Assembly: GCA_023053575.1 (NCBI GenBank) | Contig: JAKZAP010000006.1 | Location: 18,175,280-18,239,279, forward strand | Direction of reading: 5' to 3' | DNA length: 64,000 nucleotides | DNA from: Branchinecta lynchi | Lineage: Eukaryota > Arthropoda > Branchiopoda > Anostraca > Branchinectidae | Part shown: positions 34,659 through 46,600 of the stretch, one piece after another | Numbering within the stretch: position 1 is the first letter of the stretch | How the letters are laid out: the number at the start of each line of letters is the position of its first letter | Translations under genes and position numbers: made by a program | Notes under the pieces: generated by a model | Seen by the model: the letters and a program-made list of their open reading frames with translations, nothing else | Databases searched by the model: none | What the model was told of the DNA's origin: nothing

Positions 34659-37600
34659 CTGAAAACAAAATATTTTAGCTTTCCGGTAGCCTAACGCAGT
34701 AGTTGTACGAGTTGCGCATCCTTCTTAAAGTTTAACTGAAAAGGGCTGAGATAGGACAATCTAGTTACCCATCACTTATTCACTTAAAGAGGCTTCAAGA
34801 CCTGATGAAAATGCGTTACTTAGTTGCTCGGTTATTCACGAATAAACGATTTTCTAATGGTGGAATTTCTCTGTCGGATTTGTGGTACCTGTATGCGCTT
34901 GTACCTGTGTTGTATGCTTGATTAAAACGATCTATGAAAAATAAATATTCACTCAGTGAGATACCTTCCGCAAGATGATCACTGGCCACTGAAAAGCCGC
35001 GGTACCATTGAAATTCAGATTTTCCGTGTCATAGTAGAATTTTGCGTTGTGAGGACGGCCGTAGATATTCTGAACGTCATTCCAGAGCAAATAGTGAAAA
35101 ATAAAAAAAAAAACCTTTACACAATCCAAATAATGCAGTATATTCAGTTAAATGATACAAAAATAAGTTGGCTTTCCAGTTAAACTTTAAACTGTAGGAA
35201 TGTTTATAGAGATGACTGTTCATGAGCAGGACTGAAGTTCCGAACGTTGGCCTGTCCTCAAGGAGAAATATAGACTGATACCTGGCTTCTTCTATAATGC
35301 TTTCACAGCTGACCTTGCCAAACGAAGATGTGCAGATCTGCCCGTGCTCTTAAAGCATGCGGATAGTTTTATAACAGGGATTCCAGGTTGTGTTTCCGCC
35401 ATACGAATAATTTTGTCTTTACTATTTCGAAAGAAAAAAAAGCTCAGCGTTGGTCTCGCAACTAGGCCAGGCATATGCGAAAAGCCCATTGCCGTTGCCA
35501 CGACCTTCTACACTGCTTCCTGGCCGACGATTGAAATTAAGTGTCTTTTTGTGTATGTTTATGTGTTTTATTTACTTTCTTCATTTACTCCGCTTTCTGA
35601 AAAGGGCGGGTTATAAATAAATTACTTACTATTGTGCTTCTATTCCATGTTCTAAAGAGGTTTGATGGAAGGAATCTCAGACACTAGAATCTCAGATCCC
35701 ACTAGACATAGATTCGTTCGTCCACCAGGCACGCGATCTAGAGCGGACACACGTAATACAACAGTACTATTTTGGAACAGACCTCCCCGAGAATGGACAG
35801 TTACCAATAGTTTAGGATTTTCCCGAGATCTGTAATGTAAAACTCTAAAAGATTTCAGATTATAGTACTAGGGGAAGAAAAGACGGCCGTGCAAATCTGC
35901 GCCCAGAGCGAGATCCAAAACATGGCGGAAATAAAATTACCGGACGGAAACCTTCCCGAACATATGTTTGAATCCTCAGAATCTGACCTGCTTGGAAACC
36001 CGGAAGCCTTTCTAGTTTAAAGTTTATCCAAATAGGGCTGAAACACGCTAGTCTAGTTGCTCACCACTTGTTAACTTAAGACCTGAAGACCCCAATGAAA
36101 ATGAGTTACTTCGTTGCTCCTATTCAAATAGTCGATTTTCGTTGAATGAACTTTTTATTTCGGACATTTAGCAGCAATAATTACCAACTAGAACGGTAAA
36201 TGGTTGCCGACAAATAAACAGCACGCTATAGCAGATTTTCTTCAGAAGTGCCCTTACAATCTGGAATTGACTGTTCCTGAGTCATTATTTCATTGAAATG
36301 CATGGTTTTGCTGAGATTCATATTCTCCACGTCGAGGCGAACTTGTGGGGTCAGCAGTCACCCGTGCTATATTTAAAGCTTTGTGCTTCATATGAACGTC
36401 AGGACTAGAGCCGAAGGTGAAAAAAAAAACTTTAAAAGAGTCAAAATAATGTACTGTATCCAAATCCTTGATATAAAAATAAGCTGTTTTTCAGTTAAAC
36501 TTTAAAGATTCGACCAAGCATTTTTATATGTATTATTTTTTTCTCTCAGAAATAGTTCAGATGTAGCCTAGATTGGGCAATTGGATCTTACCTGTCGTTC
36601 AAGTGCTTCCGCTCTGGTTTTCAGCGCTCGCTCTCGCGCTTCAGACTGACGCTGCCCTGAAACTTGCAATTCGCGCATTCGCTCGGCATCGCGAATGCGC
36701 TCTTGCTTGTGCCGCACCTTCGTCTCTTCAACAGCTGTAACACGGTCACGCTCCATCTCATGAATTCTTTCTTCCATACGAGCTATCTGCCGCTTTAGCG
36801 ATTGGACTAGGAAGTTCTCATCCTCCGACCCGACACGGTTGAGGTCCATCTGTTGAGATAAAATTAATTCATTTTTTCGCTGTCCAGGAAACATAGCTTT
36901 ACCACAATCTTCTACTTTTCTTGCTAGTTTTATTGCCTGCAAAATACTCTTGACCGAATTCCTGATCTGACTGGACAGACTTGGCTAAGATCTGTCCTTG
37001 AAATCTTAAGCCCTTTTATCTGGAGGCCGTAAATCACCTTGTCCTTCTCAAGAATAGGACTTTCGAGTCCCCACCATTTTTTGTCTAGCCCGCACACGCG
37101 GCTATTTGTTCCCATTTGGCTGAGATGGCTGGAGTCGGTGTTTTGTGGGGTCGACACAACTTAGTTTCAAGAGTAGTTGCGGTTTTGCAGATACCATGGT
37201 ATCTGTTACCACGGTAACTGGATCTGCAATTAGTCGTTTTCCGTTATCGTGGTATCAGATATACGGTTGCTCTGAAAAAACGACAATTGCCGAAATCGCG
37301 CATTTCGAAGTCATCCCAAAAGAAAAGCTGATATTCAGTCACATCACTAAGTGCCAAACTTCTTTCTCACTAATGACAAAAACTGATGAAAGTGAGATGA
37401 CTTGCCAGATACCACGATCAGTAACCACGGTTGGACCGTGGTATCTGAATATCAGATACCACGATAACTGCAAAAACGCCTTCTAACCGTGGTATCAGAT
37501 ACCACGATAACTGCAAAAACGACTTTAGACCGTGGTATCAGATACCATGTTATCTGCAAAACATAACTTGTGTTAATTTGTTATCTATTATGACCCTAGT

Positions 37601-40600
37601 CGGCTGGTATTTGACTCAAATAAATAAATAGGCTAAGGGGTCACTGTGTAAGGTAAGCGAAAATGCGGTGCTGTGTCCATCTTGTCTTTTTAAAGCTTGG
37701 GATAGTTCTGTCAGGAGCCCAAATCCACGTTAGCTGGTGACGACACTATCTCGCCGACCTAAAGTCATCGCCGGGCACGCGAGATAATGAACTAAAACCT
37801 AATAGCTTACAGCCTGATAGTGACGCCGAAACAAACAGCACTATCGGATAACTTGCCGTCTGTTTCTATCGACGCAAAAGCTCGTCCCTGTGTCGTTCGG
37901 TGCCATAAAACGCGAATCTCTTACGATACGCGACAAAAGATCGATTTGAAAGTGAAATGGCACAGCGCGGATGTTTTTTCACTAGCGATCCCGGATTCGC
38001 CTAGGCGAATGCGAATCCGCGTTCTCTGGCCACCAAGCTTTAACTGTCATCGGTCGTGACGGGGCAACTTCGCGTGATGATTTTCACGAAGCTATATGGT
38101 CGGGTGTTGCCAGAATCTATCTCCACGGTACAGACAGAAATCTGGCAATCAGCAGAGGCTAAATGAAGCTAAACTTGGCGATGGCCCTCCTAGGAACAGT
38201 CGCTCATATAATTGTTTTGCGACAGCAACACTTTTGTTTTGTTTGTGTTGCGAGAGCCACACTTTGGTTTTTATTCTATTTTTTTTTTTTTTTTTTGCCG
38301 TCGATTTCAGCTAATTACTCGTAAGTGGTAAGGGTCTAACGTGTGCGCTCTTTACGGAAAGTATGGCGGTAGGCCGGATTTATGAATATGCACTACATTT
38401 TGGAAAGCTCCGTGGAACTCTTGCTTGTGGCCAAAAATGATGGTTTTTGCTTGCCCTCGAGCCGGAGCCTACGGTGTGTGAAGTTAAGCGGAGTTAAATA
38501 ACCTAAGCCAGAGAGGACTATCTGAAGTTATGCAGCCAAGCTTTCATTTCATCAGACCATGTTTCTGCTTTCGAGTGGAAAGCTCCGTTCTAGCAGGCAA
38601 GCAGGCAGGCACCAGTTTCAAATTGAATATGGACTAAAATATATAAGTGCTAAATATGTGAGGCAGTTGCTCGGCCCCACAGCCAATATGTCTTCTTTAA
38701 ATGAATAACAGACAAATCTGGAGAAACAAAGAAGTGTCGTTTTCCCATGGGCCCGAAAGTGCTGCTGTCTATTGTTTCTATACCTACATTTATTCCATTT
38801 TTTGCACTTGCGATTGCGGTAGAGAAATGGTATCAGATATGCCTCATAAACTTTAAAAGTTCTCTCAATGCTAAAGAAATTAGAGCTTATCCTTTGTTCC
38901 TTTCTAAGTGGTGATATCCTCTACGCCAAAAAAGTCAACTTTTGAACTAATACAGATAGATTTTTTTTTTGCAACGGCAATCTACAGCTCTTGATGAGTG
39001 TATCAAAGTATATGCAATCGGTTTTTTGGTGCACAAGTTCCTTCGTGAGATACACCATTTTGAACGTATCGAGGGGTTGACAACTCCAGTAGTCACGATG
39101 TCTACAATTGAAAAGGATAAATTTCAACTGGCTGCAAATTCAATTTAGTCCCTTCTTCCTATATTCATTAGTTGTTGTTTTTTCAACGCTGACGAATAGC
39201 CTTTGCTCATGAGATTACCGATTGTGTACTTCTTGGAACATACCGTTTCGAAAGCTTCGACGGGTTGACAACTTCAGCATTCAACCAATAGCGAAGAAAC
39301 AAAACCAAAGCGTTGCTCTCGCAAAACTTTAGTTGACGAAGCCGAACAAAGGTTGCCGCTACATATAACGTTCCCCAGGCAACGTAGATCTAGTTTAGTC
39401 GATTCTGTAGTAGATTATTTGCATGTGAACCGGAATCCGTTTAACATTTCCAGCCAAATTTAAGTGTATGAATTCGCTCAATTCCGTACCTTTCCAGCAG
39501 CTGGTGCTTGCCTTGCGATGTCCCACTTTTCTTTTTCGACCTGTGATAGTTGTCGAGTAAGCGTATTCACACGATCTTGCAGCTCCTGCTTCTCCTTCAC
39601 AGCTTTCTGGAGGCGCTGGGACGTATCCGACTCTAACATTGCAGACCGCTCTTGCATATTCTGAAATGTAAAATTTATATTGACAAAATTAAAGGGCTAC
39701 TGGAAGTCCCCTCTCCCATGATTCTTTCGGGTTTGTCGAAAGGAGTTGAGGTAAGGGTCAGAGCATTGGCTTTCGTATTGCCTTCCTTTCTTATCCACCA
39801 GTCTTGGACCTGTGTCACTGTTGCCACATGGACTACGCTTCTGCATGAAAACTCTGCGTCGAATCGGTACTTTCCATCTATTTGTGTCTCAACTTCATAC
39901 CGCAGCGTCTTCGCGGCTAAGGAAAAGCGCAACTACAGCTACCTGCTCGCCACAAGTCGCTTTTTGTGCATTACCTTGTTCTATAGGTTCAATCGTTCTT
40001 AGCTCCCGTGTTTCTTCCAAGTTCAACACCGAATCCAAACACAAAAGGATTCGAGAGAAGAGCAAATGTCGCTTGACACATCGTAGTTAAACTTATGAGA
40101 CTTGCATCCCTATCTCACATCTGATATGCCTGTTCGTAGTACCTACTAGACTATAGTTGCGTTTTCAGGCTCGCGATTCTCAACTCGTGCTCGTCGCAAG
40201 TCGCTTTTTGTGCATTACCTTGTTCTATAGTTTCAACCGTTCTTAGATCCCGTGTTTCTTCCAAGTTCAACACCGAATGCAACACAAAAGGACTCGAGAG
40301 AAGAGAAAATGTAAAAATCCTATACTCTATATGACTAAGTACAAAACACGCCAGTGATTCTCAGGAAGAAGAAGTAAACGTGTCCGTAACGACTCAAACT
40401 CAATGACTCAAATCCCGGGTCAGCGCAACTGTGACACCGTTTCTTCCGTTCTTCCGCAGGTACACGGAGATTCTGCATCGGACGGGAGAGTTAGTCATCA
40501 AGTGTATTCTATGTCCTCGGGTACTAAAAACGGTTAACAGCGCATCGTGTTAGGACCAGGTTAGGGCCCGAGTCCAACACGCTGATTGCTGAAAACGCCA

Positions 40601-43600
40601 AACTTACCATTTGAACATTCTTTGCGTCGCCTTCCAGCACCGCCAACTGAGTCCTGCATGACGCTATTTCCGCCTTCAGGTTTGACATGACCTCCTGGAA
40701 CTGCGAGTTCTCCCTCCTAAGTTCCGCGTTTCCATGTCGTACCATGTCCAGCCTTTCCTCAGTCACACGTTTTTCCGCCTCAGCTGACGCTAGCGTCCTC
40801 TGGTACTCGATGACTTGTTCTTTCAACTGAGCAAAGGCTGAATGATCATGAGAGACGGATACATTCAGTCGGTTGATTTGTTCTTTGAGAGATGTCTCGC
40901 GAGATTTGAAGGCTTCCTCCGATGTCTGGAGCTTATCGACTTGAGCTTGAAGGCTATCGCATCGCTCTTGAAGGCGTGACAAATTTTGCTGAAGGCACTC
41001 CGACTTTGCCTGGAGAGCCTGAAAAAAAGGAAATGGTCGGATTTCGGCTGCCATTTCGTGCCTCGCATATTTCTACTTCAATCGATCAACCAATCAAGTT
41101 GAATCCAAATAGCTAAAGGTAGAAGAGGAATACAAATTTACGAAATACACAGACACGAAACAAATTAACTAATACACTTACAAGATATGACCAGAAATAA
41201 ATGATGGGATGAAACTACGTAAAAATTGGGCAGAAGAATTAGCAGGATATGGAGAAAACTGATTGCCACTTCGAAGGGAGAAGTCGTCCTTTGCCACCCT
41301 TGTGCAATTGTGGCAATCCTGGACAAAATTTATCTTACGCTCAGCATCAAAACTGCTAAAATAAACAAATTACCTGGCATTCCATCTCCTTGTCGCGTAG
41401 CATTTTCTGAACCTTCGCTACTTCTTGTTCCATTGATTTCCGGCTGCTTTCGCTTTTACTGAGTTGAGACTGAGCCATTTCTATCTGCTGCGTAAGTCGT
41501 TTCGTCTCATATTCGTTTTGTACTTGCTGGACTCTCACTTTGTTTAATGTATCCTAAAAGAAAACAATTACAATTTTATCAGCTCTCAGACATTTTGGAC
41601 GAGACGCTGACTTCATGTAGTGAATCTACCTAAAGTTTATATTTATTTATATAGATTTATTTCTCTCAAAACCAAATATAAACCAACTATAACATGTAAT
41701 CAAAACTGTGCGTAAATCAACTGATACATTCAATGATGGTCAATTTTTTATCCATGCAATGACAAATTTTCTAATCCGCCATTTTCTGTATCTTATTGAA
41801 AGTGTTAGGTTGACTCGCCTTTGCTATAGCTATTGTTACTATCTTGGTAAATAAACGATATATAATATATTTATAAATACTATAAGAAATACACATGGTC
41901 TGGGGACAATTAAATTAAAACTGTTTACATACTACATTATTCACCTGTGAAAAAATGGGTACAGGTTGTCAGTAGAGCGCTTCCGATGTTTTTTGTAAAA
42001 TTTTGTCAATCCTTGCATGTTCTTTTTAGTCTAAGCGACTGAAGGACGCCCAAGTGAAAGTGATTTCTGTTCGTTAATCGACTTCCAGAGTCAGTGAGCC
42101 CAAGAATTTCGAGCGAGATCTCCCGATTTTCGGACCTCTCCTCTGTTCAGCGGAGATTCGTTCAAGTGTGGCCCACTAACGGCTCCTTCATTGATTCACT
42201 CACCTCTAGTTTAACTTTCTCCTCCACAAGCTCCCTCAGCTTTCCCTCCAAGACTGTAACTTTCTCTTCTGAAGTATCAAAGAGTTGTGACCTCGAAGCC
42301 TCTGCTGTCTCTTTCTCCTTCAGTGCCGATTCGAGCGAAGCAACCTGCTGGTCAAGAGCTTTGTGCTCGCAGTTCGCCTTGCCAAGAGCGATTCGTAGCT
42401 GATTAGATGTTTCCTCGGATACATGCAGGCGTTCATTAACCTCCTGAAGTCTCCGTTGGAGCGTGGTATATTTTGAAAGCGCATCATCCTAGAGAAAATC
42501 AATCAACAATTCACATCTTAGATTGCTCCGAAGTGCAACAAGAAAGTAGATGAAAGTAGTATCGTCTTTAATATTCCTTATGACTATTTCTTCCCCGGAG
42601 GTTTTATCACAATTATAACACAAATCAGCACAATTTCAACAAAAGAAGTTAATGCCCGTGATGCAAACCTCTCAACCAATTATAAACATAAGTTTGAAAT
42701 TAGCCCAACCATAACTCCCCATAAACACATAAACAATCCACGCTAGTCTCATGCGGCCGCTCTAGCTGGTTTTCGATCTTCAGCTCTTACCTTTTTTGTG
42801 GAGTTCATAACTGGTGAGCCACGATAGATATCATGTTCCGGTATCGGTGTTGGCCATAGTGTCTAGCTAGATCTGCCCCCCCCCCCCCCCCCCCCAAACA
42901 TCTGATTCAGGGGCAATCGGGCGCAGTGCGCACACTGTTCGTAACCTGTCCACAGTTAGAGATGTTTTAGAAAATAAAATGAGAAGAAAAGCATATAAAG
43001 TTACAGATAGGCCATTCAACGGGTGCTTGCGCATCTTTGACAAGACCGAGTTCATCGCAATTGCATCTTTACTTGACTAAGAACCACAAAGACAATGAAA
43101 AGGGATAGTTTTGTGTCTGTATCCAGAAAGGAATTGTAGTAGATGAACCGAAAAAAAAACCCTCCCACACACAAAGTGCTCGAAAGAAAGTTACCATGCA
43201 CTACACAAGCCTTGGCTTGAAGAATACTCACCAAAGAATTGGAAGAGAACGAAGCGCTCGGATCCATCTGGACTACCACCTGACTCAATGTATTGGAACA
43301 ATCCAAATATAATACTACCGTATACAATTCACAGCCTATTCAGCAAACCGTAGACTCGAAGATAATGCTCTTATTTTCTTAGCAAGGAACGAAGATTACT
43401 TGTTGAGTTATTTACCCTTTCTTTCTCGATTTTCCCCGACTGCAAGACGAGATCACGCATCGTGCTGTTGACGGTTTCAGCGTCTATTTCTCTGAGCGCT
43501 GGACTTTCGCTGGAGACACCTCCAATACCTGGAAAGTAGTTTCTTTTAAAACTTCAGTAGGCTAAATGACAATCGCGGTTTTGGGGATTCCAAACCTGGG

Positions 43601-46600
43601 TTAGGGGATCCGTAAGACATCGTAAATTTGTCCTGTCGTAAATTGCCATCTGTCTGCCTTTATGTAAGCAGGGCAACTCTTGAGCAGGTCTGGCGTGAAG
43701 GTTTTTAGTGTGAAGAAAAACAACAAGACCAAAGGTTTAGATGGGATCAGATACCACCGTAGCATACCAACCGTGGTAACAGATACCATGGTATCTGCAA
43801 AAACGCAACTATTGTATCCCTTATGCCTTACTGTATCCCTTAATAAAAGAGAGAAAAATACTCAAATACAGCGTAAATTTGGAGACCGTCGCGTCGACAC
43901 GCGAAATAAAAAAACACACTCTTCCAGTAGGCGAGTAAGCAGTTTAATGCCATACCTGATACTACTACTTACTTTTATACTGAGCAAGCCTTCGGATGGG
44001 ACTGGGAGGGTGTTTGTCAACGCCGAACTTGTCACTGACTCCTGTTACTTTCTTGAGTGAATTCATGACCGAGGCAAGCCGTAGAGCTATTTCATTCTTC
44101 TGCTCCTCCAGACGCTTGGCGAGAGACTGCATAGTTTCGCAGCGTTCGTCCGCCGCGCGAAGACGCTGCTGAAGCTGCACAATTTCCTCGTTTCCAGAAC
44201 CTAAAATGTAGACAAAGCCGCTAGGAACCGTACAATCTTTGGGGAATTCGGTATGCCGGCGCTCTGCTTAGCAAAATTTACGGACGTTCCGCTTTCGTTG
44301 TGTGACGCTCACGTTGGTTAGTTTGCACATTCAGCTCTGAGGTTATCATAATCCTAATACAAATTCTCCAGACAAGCTTTCGCCTCAATATTCAGATTTC
44401 CGGATTACATTTCCGGTTATTTCGTGCAGCTTCGGTCATTTCACACCACTCAACAGCAGCATGTGTTAATCATCTAGTTTTGACCGGAGACACGTGTAGG
44501 ATCCGGGTGGCCTAGTACAGGCTCTTCGTGGATATGCTCGGTCGGTCATCCTGTGTAATTTGGGACCGAAAACAAATTCATAATCGTCTCAGAGTTTGAC
44601 CTGGACCACAAAGTCGACAGCTCTATCTTGCTAGCTAATTCGTCAGAATGAACCACAACTGTGGACTCGAACATACTTTTTTTTTCCAAAACCTACTGTA
44701 TACCGAGGTCAGTCTGTCTAATAATGGTAATTAATACCTAGCTTGACTTCAAGATTGTGTCTCTGGTCTTCTAGCTTCTTGGCTTTGGCAGCAACGTCTT
44801 GAAGCTTTCTTCTAAGGTCGTCTTCTTGGTTTTTATAGGTCTCGTCCTTTAAAGTCGACGTCCTCCGTGCGCTGAGTAAGTCTCTTTCCACCATCTCACA
44901 TTTGTTCAAGGCAGTATTCAGCTGCTCGGTCAGTTCGTTCACCTGGCTTTCCGACAGCTCAGCACGGCTTCGTTCTGCCTAAAGAAAGGTTATCAGCCGT
45001 TGAAATAAGGACCCAACATTTCCAGCGTGAATCACCAAATATAAATTACTTACTTACTTATATTCCTTCATCCCAAGCTGACTGCAAATCATGTTTGAGG
45101 ATTGAGACTGCAAAATGGAGACGTCAGCTACATTTTATTAGGGCGATATTTCGGCCCTTCTTGGCAAGGGTTCTCTTCAGACTCAAGCTGCTCAATCTCT
45201 ACCCTCTCAACGAACCAATCGAGCAGCAAAAAAAAAACAGCAAACCGTATCCAGAATAAATCCCAGCACCAGCTTTAACTCTAAGTAATTGTTTCATTTT
45301 CCAGCCTGAGCGGCTTGAGGCTGAAGAGGGCACTTGCCAAGAAGGGCGGAAATATCACTCTAATAGAATGTAGCTGACGTGTCCGCTTTGCAGTGTCAAT
45401 CATCAAATGTGAATCTCCAACGGATATGCGACCTAAAATAATAATAATAATAATAATAATACAAAGCAAGAGAATAGCTTTCGCTTCTAAATAACTCTAA
45501 GAAGTTTTGAGTAGTCGAACTGATCAGAGTTAAAAAACCCATCAACAATGCACTTGAAACTATTGATCGATTCAGCATTAACCGCATCTTCGGTAAGGCT
45601 GTTCCAAGGATCAATGATCAATCAATAAGGTTGTGAACTATACAAATTTTGGGCTCCTTTTATACATTCTAAATTTATCCCTGGCTACAGGATACTACAA
45701 AGTCTTCTGTAAAATTACCTCCCAATACAGATTTCAGGATCTGTATAGTAAAGTAATAAACCGGGGCCGGGGTACAATTTGTTGGTCGGCTTGCAGAGGA
45801 TTTTTTTTTTGCTAACTCACATGTAGTTTAGCTTCAGTCGTCTCCAGATCTCCTTGTAGTCCTTGAACTCTTGCTTTCAAAGTTGCTACGTGACGATTAG
45901 TCTCCGACAGTGCCGACTGGGTCTCGTGGGATTTCCTATCTAATTCGGTAAGAAGATTACGTAGTCCGGACAACTCCTCCTCAACTTTGTACTTTGACTC
46001 TTCCAGTAGAGACAGCTTATGTCGGGTCTCGTCGAGGCTTCCCTGTAGTTCGTTTCTCTCCGATTCGAGTTCACGCAGCTGTGTCCTCAGTTCTTGGTTA
46101 CCTGCAAATTAGACTACGTTACAATCCTGCCTTCCCCAGCAAATCATTCGAGCACGGAATTTTTCAAGTGTTCATCGATATTTTCAAAATTTACGGGAAC
46201 AACGAAACACTTCACCTTTCGGCAACTAAAGGACGCTCGGTCACCTGTGGCAGTTGTCACTTTAGCTCTGTGTCTCCGTGGCGGGTTGATCCGATTTTGC
46301 TGAGATTTCTACCAGGCACGCAGGAGGGGGAATTACTAACAACTAAGTCTCGAAAAATATTTGCGTCATTTTGTCACAGGACAAAGTACTCAGTCTCAAT
46401 CCGGCAAAGTACAAAAATTGCTCGACCTGCAAATATTTTGATCGAGTTGTTGCAATCAAAGATTTTTAAGTCCATTTTTTTTATCTTTGTGACATCTCTG
46501 TTAGCGTGTTCATAAGATATTACCCTCCTTTATAATTATCTTCTCACTTCAGAAAATAGCACAAGGGTCTTTTCCACTTTTAGATTTCGTTTCTCACAGA

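Noticed and set aside
45994..46515. Plus-strand open frame of 173 codons
   Set aside because: Its first part is antisense to a well-supported rootletin exon and the remainder has no recognisable features.
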